Of a stretch of 64,000 bases of DNA, positions 7,143 through 14,801 are shown piece by piece; position 1 is the first letter of the stretch, and every line of letters starts with the position of its first letter. Both the position numbers and the translations under genes were made by a program. A model generated the notes under the pieces. The model saw only the letters and a list, made by a program, of their open reading frames with translations. It was not told where the DNA came from and searched no databases. This stretch comes from Bacteroidales bacterium (GTDB taxonomy: Bacteria; Bacteroidota; Bacteroidia; Bacteroidales; P3), in assembly GCA_017940465.1 (NCBI GenBank), contig JAGAYN010000042.1, forward strand, positions 1-64,000. Direction: 5' to 3'.

Positions 7143-8996
7143 TTAAAATAATAATGAAAAACTAATGTTAAATTTCGACATATGAGATTCCAGATTATCC
7201 ATAGAATATCGATTAGTGTAAATTTCATGATTTGTGATTCCTGTATGCCAGGTTGCTTCAATGAGAACTCGGCGATATTGAATACCAGTACCAATACCGA
7301 AACCCCAATTAAAGTGGTTATACATAAAGTCGTCAGCATCAGATATCCCATAAGGTGGTGTTACGGTCGCATAATACTGGTCGCTGTCTTTATAGGTGGC
7401 TTTGAAGTACCATTCTGCATCAATCCCTCCATGCAACGAGATGGCCAATTGTTCGCTGAGAGGGATTCTATAATAAAGATGTAGAGGGAGGAAAACAGAC
7501 ATTTCAGAGAACGATGTATAGTTGTCAGCCATAGCAGCGTTTGATGAATGGTCTTTTGTCGAGCTTGGTGTGGGAGAATAGTAATATTCAAAGAATCCAC
7601 CCGTGTATATCCCTAGCCCCCATGGCAAACAGGGTTGTCCATGTAGTCCTATACGAATCCCATAAGTATATTTATCGTCGTTTCTCCATGCGGGGTCAAT
7701 AGATTCCTTATACGCCTCGTCAGAAACTTTTAGCGTAATTTCTCTTTGTATATAGCCGATGGAGAATCCTATGGGTTTATGGTCAAATGACCGCGACCAT
7801 GGCCAAACAAATTTCTGTTTTGATGGCTTTAGTTCTATTGTATATTGGGACGGGCCACCGCTTTCTATCTCAATATCTTTACTTCCAGTATGAGTGTTGT
7901 CATTCAAGGTTATCTTGTACGTACCATTTGGTAAATGTAGATTATGATACACTCGAGCTTCAGTAGGGTCAGGAATGTATCCTCCAGAGTTTTTGCCTTT
8001 TCGAATAATACTGATGTGTGTCGGAACTGCAAGCCCTTGATATCTACCAACAAAAGAAACGGGCCTTTTTTGCTCAAGAGGCTTTTTCAATACATTCTCT
8101 CTCTCATTCGATGTGACATACAAAGTGTTTGTGTCTGATAGTGTGAGGTTTTTTTGTTTAAGATACCTCCGTATTGTATGCCTTCCTTCCGGAAGCCATA
8201 TTTTTTGAGGTCTAGTCGTATATCCAAGAAGGCTGTCTTCTTTCCCATCCAGCAGAAGGTATACTTCAGCACCTTGAGGAATGCTAGAGATTTCAACCTT
8301 ATATCTTTTCCTAAGATCAATGTAAAAAACGTTGTTCCCGCTTGAAGAGATTTCAATGGTGGTATCTTTCACAATGGTTCCATTCCTTCGGAATAATACA
8401 TTACGTTTTCCCGCTCTGGAATCTATATGATGAATGCCATTGATATTATTAGCTTTTTTGTTGTCTATATACACATCCAAATCTACAGGATGGACCCTTA
8501 TCTCTACAGGACGTTTCTTTACATACTCCAGCGTGACTTCATAGATACGGCCACTGATGTTCTTACCTGCTTTGTCCTTATTGTAAAGAATATCTTCGGA
8601 AATATGGAGCCTATCGCTGACTAGGGTTTTGTCTGCAGATCTTACAAAGATATCGAAGTTGCCGGCTACCCCTATCCATACGACAAGTTCAACTCCTTCA
8701 TCGGTATTCCTCAAGACACCAGATTTGTCATGAAGTGTTGCGGTGCCGCCAGAACCGTTATATGCTTTCAGCCGGAGTTGCACAGCATCATCATACGAAA
8801 GGTTTTTGATTTTTATTATGATGCAGGGCGCAGTTTTTCCTGTCTCATCTAGAACTTTTTCTTTTGACACGCTTGAAATGGACCCTGCGAGTTCTTTCCA
8901 AGAGTGCCGGTCAAATCTGAGGGGTTCGTCTCCAGACTGTGCAAGAACATTGATGGTCGTAAAAAGCACAACGAATGCAATAATTATCCTTTTCAT
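7143..8996 (-). CDS. PEGA-domain protein with C-terminal outer-membrane barrel
   Basis: A 617-residue protein. Signal peptide 1-19 (INVLAQ). The N-terminal 150 residues form a beta-rich domain of unknown type. Then come at least two PEGA-like units: about 165-225 (EIRVHPVDLDVYIDNKKANN) and about 232-290 (VEISSIPQGAEVYLLLDGK, then LPEGRHTIRR), followed by a third beta unit to about 390. From about 405 (IGFSIGYIQREITL) the protein becomes barrel-like with aromatic strands and ends in FNISFSLLF, a classical terminal Phe strand. PEGA domains bind peptidoglycan or other wall polymers, or act as extracellular scaffolds. The likely role is anchoring an outer-membrane assembly to the wall, which is inference. 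Gaps to neighbours on both sides are 12 bases. Confidence 0.75.
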   Translation of the reverse strand: MKRIIIAFVVLFTTINVLAQSGDEPLRFDRHSWKELAGSISSVSKEKVLDETGKTAPCIIIKIKNLSYDDAVQLRLKAYNGSGGTATLHDKSGVLRNTDEGVELVVWIGVAGNFDIFVRSADKTLVSDRLHISEDILYNKDKAGKNISGRIYEVTLEYVKKRPVEIRVHPVDLDVYIDNKKANNINGIHHIDSRAGKRNVLFRRNGTIVKDTTIEISSSGNNVFYIDLRKRYKVEISSIPQGAEVYLLLDGKEDSLLGYTTRPQKIWLPEGRHTIRRYLKQKNLTLSDTNTLYVTSNERENVLKKPLEQKRPVSFVGRYQGLAVPTHISIIRKGKNSGGYIPDPTEARVYHNLHLPNGTYKITLNDNTHTGSKDIEIESGGPSQYTIELKPSKQKFVWPWSRSFDHKPIGFSIGYIQREITLKVSDEAYKESIDPAWRNDDKYTYGIRIGLHGQPCLPWGLGIYTGGFFEYYYSPTPSSTKDHSSNAAMADNYTSFSEMSVFLPLHLYYRIPLSEQLAISLHGGIDAEWYFKATYKDSDQYYATVTPPYGISDADDFMYNHFNWGFGIGTGIQYRRVLIEATWHTGITNHEIYTNRYSMDNLESHMSKFNISFSLLF

Positions 8997-9008
8997 TGCA
9001 AATTTAGT

Positions 9009-10955
9009 TTAGTAAAACTTTATATTATCGGCATTAAATATCTCACCGATCTTTTCCTTTTTAAAGTTTGTCGCAGCCATCCCGTCCTGCTTTTCGGGTT
9101 GCCAGTATCTAACTTCTATGACGGGGTGTGCCCCTGTCATGTTTAATAGTAGGGTCAGATAGCCATGGTCCGAATATGTTGATGATTCATGTAACTGGCC
9201 GATCTGAATGCCAAAGAATGACCCTTTAGGGTACCGTCCGCCAGTGTTTAGTTCTTTTGTGGTATTGTCTTCTAGTGTTAGATGAACATATTCCCATCTC
9301 TGCATTTTTTTCTTGAGAGAGGAGATGTATTGTGATTTTGTCTTTTTGGAGTATACGACATTGGTATTGTACAGAGGTTCTATTTGCACTGCATCGGTTG
9401 CTGTTTTTGGTTTTACCGGCAGTACATTACCAATAATAATCACTGCGTCATCAGAAAAAATACTCTCTAAGTAGTCAATACGCTTCAATGCAAAGGCCGT
9501 TTGGTAGTCTTCCATAAATTTGAGAATAGTGTACCTGGACACGTTCGGCCAACTTTTATATGCGGAAAAGATGTCAGACTCGGCTTGATTGCTTAAGCCA
9601 AAGGCAAATGACTGAACTGTGTTGTCAATGGGAGAAAAACGGAACACCAGTTTTTCTTGATAGGTTTTTTGGGGTGATTTCCCACCACCCACCTTTAATT
9701 TACACCTCATCCATTGACAGCGAATTGTCCTATCTGCACTGTCCACCACACACTGATAGTGTTGTTTCCTTGATACAAGAGACACCTTCCCAGTCTGGGT
9801 CAGAAGTCTTCGGAATAGTTCATAGCATTCGGGGGTCATGTACTCATGTGCCAATGATGGTTTGTTTTCTGCGATGGCTTTTTCTATTGACGCCATGGCC
9901 TTCATGTATGGAGCCGGATCTATGGTGTCTTGCCCTGTTTTAGGGAATAGCTCTGCCTCCTCTGGCTTTATATCGGCAGCAGCGTTGGCTGCTGCCAGTT
10001 TACGCTCTTTCCTTGTCTTCCTGGAGGTAGAAGCATTCCCTATAGGATAACCACATGAAGATTCCATTATTGATTCAGGAGGAATGTTCTTCAGAACCCC
10101 GGGAAGGATTCCTTCAGACTCTTTTTCAAATCTATATTCATATCGTATGTATAATTTATTATCTATGTGAATCTCGCGTAATGAAGCCTCGCCGAAACCA
10201 TCTTTGACTATGATTGGTCCTTGCTCATGTTCTCCGTCATGATAATAGTAACGAAGTGAAGACACAGGATTTCCATTGTAGGTGAATTGCAGATTTAGGG
10301 TCATGTCGCCGAAGATATTTGTTCCTGTATCTACTACTTTACAGTCGAGCTGGCGGAAAATTGAGCGAAGTTTCATGGGAATTAGAACCCGAGCCTCCCC
10401 CTCACTTTCTCCTATAGAAATGTCTACAGAGTAATCTTTTGGCAGACTTTTGGCTAGGACCAGAGCCCAATAGTAATTCCTTAATGCATCGTCAATGTTG
10501 AGCCTGCTTTCTGATAACAACGCCTGCTCTATATATTTCTGTGTACGCTGCTGCCTTTCGTTGAAGACATTCCGTACTTTGTTCCTCTCAATGTAAACAA
10601 AACTTTTTGCATTAGGAGGAGCTGAAAGTTCTATAGAAGACATGAAGTCGTCCATGATAACGTTATAATAACTCTTCATGCTGAAGCGAGGTGAGTCCAT
10701 GGCTAACCCACTTTCAGAGTAAGTGCTTTCAATTAAGAGAGCCAACTTTTTAAACATTTCCTCAACAGCATCCATTCGAGCCATTTCGCTCGTGCTCATT
10801 TCTTCACTTTCGCCCCAAATGTATCTAGGGTCTTTTTTTATGGCCTCAACGTCCTGACCGTAACATAGGGAATATGACATCATCAGGAAGATGAATGCAA
10901 TAAAGAGAGACCCTCTATTTGGTGTTTTTAGTGGGCATATGTTTCTTCTCATCAT
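9009..10955 (-). CDS. Exported protein with NTF2/SnoaL-like domain
   Basis: A 648-residue protein with a long signal peptide after Met-Met-Arg-Arg (hydrophobic SLFIAFIFLMMSYSLCYG, about 16-33). The N-terminal part after the signal (RYIWGESEEMSTSEMARMDAV, KKLALLIEST) recalls the repeated helix of LPP20/FlgP-type domains. A helical repeat at about 135-175 (LNIDDALRNYYWALVLAKSL) resembles TPR. Near residue 480 starts a segment of NTF2/SnoaL type (FMEDYQTAFALKRIDYLE, SIFSDDAVIIIG). The 5' end overlaps the preceding gene by 41 bases. ATG 10955 or 10952 is preferred; a GTG at 10958 is possible. AT-rich. Function unknown; location periplasm or cell surface. Confidence 0.7.
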   Translation of the reverse strand: MMRRNICPLKTPNRGSLFIAFIFLMMSYSLCYGQDVEAIKKDPRYIWGESEEMSTSEMARMDAVEEMFKKLALLIESTYSESGLAMDSPRFSMKSYYNVIMDDFMSSIELSAPPNAKSFVYIERNKVRNVFNERQQRTQKYIEQALLSESRLNIDDALRNYYWALVLAKSLPKDYSVDISIGESEGEARVLIPMKLRSIFRQLDCKVVDTGTNIFGDMTLNLQFTYNGNPVSSLRYYYHDGEHEQGPIIVKDGFGEASLREIHIDNKLYIRYEYRFEKESEGILPGVLKNIPPESIMESSCGYPIGNASTSRKTRKERKLAAANAAADIKPEEAELFPKTGQDTIDPAPYMKAMASIEKAIAENKPSLAHEYMTPECYELFRRLLTQTGKVSLVSRKQHYQCVVDSADRTIRCQWMRCKLKVGGGKSPQKTYQEKLVFRFSPIDNTVQSFAFGLSNQAESDIFSAYKSWPNVSRYTILKFMEDYQTAFALKRIDYLESIFSDDAVIIIGNVLPVKPKTATDAVQIEPLYNTNVVYSKKTKSQYISSLKKKMQRWEYVHLTLEDNTTKELNTGGRYPKGSFFGIQIGQLHESSTYSDHGYLTLLLNMTGAHPVIEVRYWQPEKQDGMAATNFKKEKIGEIFNADNIKFY

Positions 10956-11388
10956 CACTTAAGTTATTTGCAACAGATTGACGTAATAGGGTCTTCAGTT
11001 CCTCCTCGTCTCCCTGATATTCTACGCAGACATATATTGTCCATTGCCCCTTTTTGTAGATTTTATCAGTCCGTACTCTGGCATAGCCAGTGAGGACGCC
11101 CGAAACATTGGAAAGTAGTGTGGTTCGCTGGCCTTCCGGAATATCAGAGAAAGTTCGGTCTAGGTATTCCTTCTGCATGGAAAGTGCTTCTGCCCGAGCT
11201 CTTTCAGTGGCACATACCAGGGCTAGATATTCTGATGCGTCAGTGCACGATGCAGCAGCCCTTACCAGATACTTGTCTTGTGCATATATCTCAGCAGGTG
11301 TCAGTCCCGGATATACCGCCGTAGAACACCCTGTAAATGCGACCCATAGACAGACGGGTGCAATGTATTGAATTACGTTTTTCCCCAT
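10915..11388 (-). CDS. Lipoprotein of unknown function (157 aa)
   Basis: The lipoprotein signal ends in lipobox FTGC (Cys21). The mature part begins STAVYPGLTPAEIYAQDKYLVRAAASCTDASEYLAL. It then has a helix rich in ERARAEALSMQKEYL and a strand pair GYARVRTDKIYKKGQWTIYVCVEYQG. The pattern of a helix with ERAR.EAL followed by a W.VYVCVEY strand resembles LPP20-like domains, but the match is weak and is my inference. The 3' end overlaps the next gene by 41 bases. A strong hairpin terminator lies just upstream (11391-11441), so expression may depend on read-through. AT-rich like its neighbours. Confidence 0.7.
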   Translation of the reverse strand: MGKNVIQYIAPVCLWVAFTGCSTAVYPGLTPAEIYAQDKYLVRAAASCTDASEYLALVCATERARAEALSMQKEYLDRTFSDIPEGQRTTLLSNVSGVLTGYARVRTDKIYKKGQWTIYVCVEYQGDEEELKTLLRQSVANNLSDDEKKHMPTKNTK

Positions 11389-11390
11389 TT

Positions 11391-11441
11391 CAATAAAAAC
11401 TAAAGGTAATGGCTGATGTGTGTGAAATCAGCCATTACCTT
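11391..11441 (-). terminator. Intra-operon hairpin (terminator or attenuator)
   Basis: A perfect 15-bp stem (11403-11417 with 11427-11441; arm AAGGTAATGGCTGAT) with a 9-base loop. On the minus strand it is followed by a T-rich stretch (TTTAG then five T). It lies 10 bases after the stop of the 191-residue lipoprotein and 15 bases before the start of the 157-residue lipoprotein. Confidence 0.8.
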
Positions 11442-11450
11442 GTTTGCAGC

Positions 11451-12026
11451 CTATTGTTCGTATTCTGCTAGTTTTTTCATATATTCTTCTGCAAATTTAC
11501 GGAAATTGTCGCGGTCGAACTCCATGCGTAATTTTTCATTTTTGCTAAGAGAAGATGACACGCTCTCGGCAATGTCCTTTTTTGATATGCGGATTGCAAT
11601 GTGAGACTGATAGGTACCGCCAGGTGTTTGATACATTTTTTCACACACCTGCTCCACATCATTCAGCATGCGGTCTATGACTTGGGCGATTTCGCCCTCC
11701 ACAATCCGAGACACATCATCCTGGTTCGCGTTGCCAGACATGGTTTTGCTGTACGAAGTAGTCAATCCTTTGGCCAAGCCCCCGATTTTCCTTTGTAACA
11801 TGCTTTTGGCTGCGTCGAGTGCAGCACTCCGAGAATTCTGCATGTTCACATTTTCACCAATGCCCATGCCAGTAAAGTACTTCTCGGAATCTCGGTCATA
11901 GCCGGCACAAGGGAGGTCTATTTCCCGATTGCCATTCCATTCCGTAGGGACGTTCTTGTTTGCACTGCATCCGGTCAGCATAACCGCTGCCAGCAGGCAT
12001 CCTGCAAAATAGTGTTTTCCTTTCAT
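11451..12026 (-). CDS. LPP20-like lipoprotein (191 aa)
   Basis: The signal peptide ends in lipobox LTGC (Cys20). After a short linker come YFTGMGIGENVNMQNSRSAA and LDAAKSMLQRKIGGLAKGL, the G.G.......A...A...A...I layout typical of the LPP20/FlgP fold. A conserved basic/hydrophobic strand follows (YQSHIAIRISKKDIAESV), then a C-terminal helix (FRKFAEEYMKKLAEYEQ). In flagellated bacteria proteins of this fold form outer-membrane rings around secretion or motility machines. No such machine is visible here, so the role is open. Second gene of the cluster, 36 bases after the first; a terminator-like hairpin follows it. Confidence 0.75.
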   Translation of the reverse strand: MKGKHYFAGCLLAAVMLTGCSANKNVPTEWNGNREIDLPCAGYDRDSEKYFTGMGIGENVNMQNSRSAALDAAKSMLQRKIGGLAKGLTTSYSKTMSGNANQDDVSRIVEGEIAQVIDRMLNDVEQVCEKMYQTPGGTYQSHIAIRISKKDIAESVSSSLSKNEKLRMEFDRDNFRKFAEEYMKKLAEYEQ

Positions 12027-12062
12027 TTTGATTTAAATTTTATTAAACAATAAATATAGGTG

Positions 12063-12485
12063 TTATTGACATTTTCTGAATGAGGAGTCAAACCGAGGTG
12101 GATTGTTTCCCTTGGATGCCACTTGGCACAATACATAGGCTTTGTAGTAGAAGCCAACCTTCTCAGTGTATTCGCAGATTTTATTGACAGGAATGTTGTA
12201 TTCTCTGCTGATAACAGATAAATCGTCGCCATTTTGGACGGCCTCGAATACCTTTTGTGAGTCAAGGGGGACACCAAGTCTCATTGCCGTGGTTTGGAAC
12301 ACCCGAGAAATGGCTTGATTCCTTGCATCTCGTTCAAGTCCTGCGGTGGCACTTTCACATACATATAGGTAGGTATCATTTTCGGGGAGAGGGACTTTCC
12401 GTGTCCATGCAGGGGCTTTATGGAAGGAACTACATCCCGACAGGAGGGACAGCCCCACCAATAGGAGAGCATACTTGAATGTCAT
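12063..12485 (-). CDS. Lipoprotein of unknown function, first gene of the minus-strand cluster
   Basis: The chosen start at 12485 gives 140 residues beginning MTFKYALLLVGLSLLSGC, a compact lipoprotein signal with lipobox LSGC. Two further in-frame ATGs at 12512 and 12521 would add up to 12 residues, and this extension arises from a short duplication that repeats MTFK. The mature part has P.W.RKVPLPENDTYLYVCESATAG, then a helical section ARNQAISRVFQTTAMRLGV, and ends YYKAYVLCQVASKGNNPP. The strand-helix-strand order again suggests an LPP20-like domain (inference). Three different lipoproteins in one cluster point to an outer-membrane complex. Confidence 0.7.
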   Translation of the reverse strand: MTFKYALLLVGLSLLSGCSSFHKAPAWTRKVPLPENDTYLYVCESATAGLERDARNQAISRVFQTTAMRLGVPLDSQKVFEAVQNGDDLSVISREYNIPVNKICEYTEKVGFYYKAYVLCQVASKGNNPPRFDSSFRKCQ

Positions 12486-12606
12486 TGTGTTTGTGTTTCT
12501 TTTGAATGTCATTATGTTCATGTTTTCTTTTATGATTTGTTTTTTTCTACTTTTTGATTAGACTTTCGGGATATCTCCGTTTTCTTCATTTCAGGGCATA
12601 AAAATA

Positions 12607-12773
12607 GCGTGGAACGTATCTTTGTCCGAACACCAGGGTTTCCACGCCCTCTACAGTCTAACAAGTCATTCCACGCCGCCAAGCGACGCTTCGTTGACAT
12701 ATTCTTGACTGTAGCATCCCGAGCTGGGACAATGTGGAAATTTGGGTGTTCAAGAATAGCACGAATCGCTATT
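12607..12773. repeat. Non-coding region with nested inverted repeats
   Basis: GCGTGGAA (12607-12614) can pair with either of two TTCCACGC copies (12640-12647 and 12669-12676). CTACAGTC (12651-12658) pairs with GACTGTAG (12707-12714). AATAGC (12755-12760) pairs with GCTATT (12768-12773) across 7 bases. No convincing gene lies in 12522-12967. The stretch falls inside the likely 5' leader of the minus-strand cluster. Confidence 0.7.
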
Positions 12774-12828
12774 ATGTCTTTGTGATGGTTCTGTTTCTTA
12801 CATATTATAACTGTTTAAAATCCGGGTG

Positions 12829-12836
12829 CAAAGGTA
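12829..12836 (-). promoter_or_regulatory. -7 element, probable promoter of the minus-strand lipoprotein cluster
   Basis: The minus strand reads TACCTTTG, an exact TAnnTTTG. No good -33 TTTG is seen at the expected distance. If used, it gives a leader of more than 300 bases containing the inverted repeats at 12607-12773. Confidence 0.5.
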
Positions 12837-12918
12837 CAAACTTTTTTTCATACCGGCGGAAAAATCTTTCGGGCGGGGGTGCACAATATTTGTGTGGGGA
12901 GGTGCGTTAAGGGGGGTG

Positions 12919-12966
12919 AAAGAATACTGGCCGAGAGCCAATAAAAGAATACAGACAGAGAGCCGA
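12919..12966. repeat. Imperfect 25-bp-period tandem duplication before the arginase-fold gene
   Basis: AAAGAATAC followed by a variable 4-5 bases and GAGAGCC occurs at 12919 and again at 12944, period 25. The second copy ends two bases before the start codon at 12968, so it contains the ribosome-binding region. Confidence 0.6.
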
Positions 12967-12967
12967 T

Positions 12968-14146
12968 ATGGACTTGAACAGTTTTTTTGAACCTGCAAGC
13001 AGCGCCGTTGTGGACTACCGCAGCCGCGAGTTCCACCCGATGCTGGGCGACCGCATAGCGGCGCATGTGGAGGGGGGCTCCTTGCCGGAATGGGAGGAGG
13101 CCGACCTGGTGCTGATGGGCGTGGGCGAGGACCGTGGGAGTGCCGACGGTCCGGGATGCGCCGTGGCGCCCGACTATATACGCCATTACCTTTACCGCCT
13201 TTCGCCCCCGCATGCCGACATGCGGATTGTGGACCTGGGCAACCTGGCGCGCGGAGTGGAGGTGAAGGACACCTACTACGCGCTGACCGAGGCGCTGGTG
13301 GCGTTGCTCGACAAGGGCAAGACGGTGGTGCTTCTCGGCGGATCGCAGGACCTGGTGTTCCCCATATACAAGGCTTACGAGGCGCTGGGCCGCGTAATCA
13401 ACATCTGCTCGGTGGACTCGGATTTCAACCTTGAGGGGGGCGACACGGTGCAGTCCAACAACTATCTGCAGCACATCATCCTGCAGCAGCCCAACTACCT
13501 GTTCGACTATGTGGCGCTGGGCTACCAGTCCTATTTTGTGGGGCCGGAGATGGTGTCGCTGATGGAGGATTTGAAGTTCAGCACGCGCCGTCTGGGCGAG
13601 GTGCAGGCTTCGATGGGGAACACCGAACCGTTGGTGCGCTACAGCGATGTGATGGCGGTGGATGTGAATGCGGTGCGGCAGGGCGATGCTCCGGCCAACG
13701 CCTATCCTTCGCCGCACGGGCTGTACGGCGAGCAGGTGTGCCAGCTGGCGCGCTTTGCGGGCATGAGCGACAAGACCTCCACCTTCGCCCTCTTCGGCAT
13801 GGTGCCGGGGCTGGACCGCGACGGGCAGACGGCCCACATGCTGGCACATGCCATCTGGTATTTCGTGGAGGGTTTCTACTACCGCATGGACGATTTCCCG
13901 CATCAGAGCCCGCAACACTACAAGCGCTTCACGGTGGAATTGCAGGACCACAAGATGTCCATCGCCTTCTACAAGAGCCTGAAGAGTGACCGCTGGTGGA
14001 TGGAGGTGCCGTGCGACGACGCGGAGCGCCGCGCACGCTACGGCCGCCACACCCTGGTGCCCTGCAACTATTCCGACTACCAGCAGGCGCTGGGCAACGC
14101 GGTGCCCGACCTGTGGTGGCATTATTACAACAGAATCAACAATTAG
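12968..14146 (+). CDS. Arginase/formimidoylglutamase-fold protein with degraded metal site
   Basis: A 392-residue protein of the ureohydrolase superfamily, as shown by the spacing and order of the motif regions. Canonical enzymes have GG.H, DAH.D and S.D.D motifs holding two Mn ions. Here they read GGSQD (124-128, Gln127 in place of His), VDSDFN (149-154; Asp150 kept, His to Asp152, Asp to Asn154) and AVDVNAV (231-237; Asp232 kept, Asp to Asn234). At least four ligands are changed, so a normal dinuclear hydrolase is unlikely. Similar sequences in Bacteroidota are often labelled formimidoylglutamase; I cannot support that activity. It starts a tight run: the next gene begins 6 bases after its stop, then lptE and DUF2723 overlap in turn. 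Confidence 0.8.
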   Translation: MDLNSFFEPASSAVVDYRSREFHPMLGDRIAAHVEGGSLPEWEEADLVLMGVGEDRGSADGPGCAVAPDYIRHYLYRLSPPHADMRIVDLGNLARGVEVKDTYYALTEALVALLDKGKTVVLLGGSQDLVFPIYKAYEALGRVINICSVDSDFNLEGGDTVQSNNYLQHIILQQPNYLFDYVALGYQSYFVGPEMVSLMEDLKFSTRRLGEVQASMGNTEPLVRYSDVMAVDVNAVRQGDAPANAYPSPHGLYGEQVCQLARFAGMSDKTSTFALFGMVPGLDRDGQTAHMLAHAIWYFVEGFYYRMDDFPHQSPQHYKRFTVELQDHKMSIAFYKSLKSDRWWMEVPCDDAERRARYGRHTLVPCNYSDYQQALGNAVPDLWWHYYNRINN

Positions 14147-14152
14147 ACCGTT

Positions 14153-14323
14153 ATGGACGTAAAATTCAAGGAGAAGATAGACGGCCTGGTGGCCGAGGTG
14201 GCCGCCCTGACCGACCTGCCCACCAAGGTGGCTGTGCTGAACTATATGCAACAGGAGTCGGGCTTCCTGCTCTGGCAGCTCGAGGATGAACAGCGCATCG
14301 ATGAGGACTCGCGCGATTATTAG
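14153..14323 (+). CDS. Small conserved-looking helical protein (56 aa)
   Basis: ATG at 14153, six bases after the arginase-fold stop, gives 56 residues to TAG 14321-14323. The sequence begins MDVKFKEKIDGLVAEVAALT, then DLPTKVAVLNYMQQESGFLL, then WQLEDEQRIDEDSRDY. It is mostly helical, with a hydrophobic middle and an acidic tail, no signal peptide and no membrane segment. Codon use is like that of neighbouring genes, and the position fills an otherwise empty gap in a tightly packed operon, which supports it being real. It overlaps the start of lptE by 38 bases. Function unknown. Confidence 0.7.
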   Translation: MDVKFKEKIDGLVAEVAALTDLPTKVAVLNYMQQESGFLLWQLEDEQRIDEDSRDY

Positions 14324-14801
14324 CCTCCTGGCCTTGCTGGCGGCGGGCTGCACGGGCGGCTATTCCTTCACCGGCGCGTCGATTCCGCCCGGGGCGAAGA
14401 CCATCTCGGTGGCCACCTTCCCCAACTATGCCTCCACTGTGAACCCGCAGCTGAGCCAGAAGCTGACCGACGCCCTGACGCAGATGTTCTCCAGCCAGAC
14501 CTCGCTGGATGTGACGCCCGGCGAGGGCGACCTGCAGGTGAGCGGCGAGATTACGGGCTACGACACCCGCGCCTCGGCCCTGAGCAGCAGCGACGAGGTG
14601 TCGATGAACCGCCTGACGGTCACGGTGAAGGTGCGCTTCGTCAACCTGAAGGACCCCGAGGCCGACTTTGAGCAGTCCTTTTCGCGCTACCGCGACTATG
14701 CGGCCTCGCGCGACTTCTCGTCGGTGGAGAGCGGGCTGGTGGAAGAGATTGTCGCCGAGCTATGCGAGGACATCTTCAACAAGGCCGTGGTGAACTGGTG
14801 A
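14286..14801 (+). CDS. lptE: LPS-assembly lipoprotein LptE (Bacteroidota type)
   Basis: Outer-membrane lipoprotein that plugs the LptD barrel and helps insert lipopolysaccharide. The protein has 171 residues. The signal peptide ends in lipobox AAGC (Cys22), followed by GGYSFTGASIPPGAKTISVA, the typical start of this family, and NPQLSQKLTDALTQMFSSQT, the conserved first helix. The remainder alternates strands (LQVSGEITGYDTRA, LTVTVKVRFVNL). Start 14286 is used, but the ATG at 14301 (MRTRAIISLL) gives an equally good signal. It lies between the 56-residue protein and DUF2723 with overlaps on both sides. Its partner lptD is at 54257-56794. Confidence 0.9.
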   Translation: MNSASMRTRAIISLLALLAAGCTGGYSFTGASIPPGAKTISVATFPNYASTVNPQLSQKLTDALTQMFSSQTSLDVTPGEGDLQVSGEITGYDTRASALSSSDEVSMNRLTVTVKVRFVNLKDPEADFEQSFSRYRDYAASRDFSSVESGLVEEIVAELCEDIFNKAVVNW

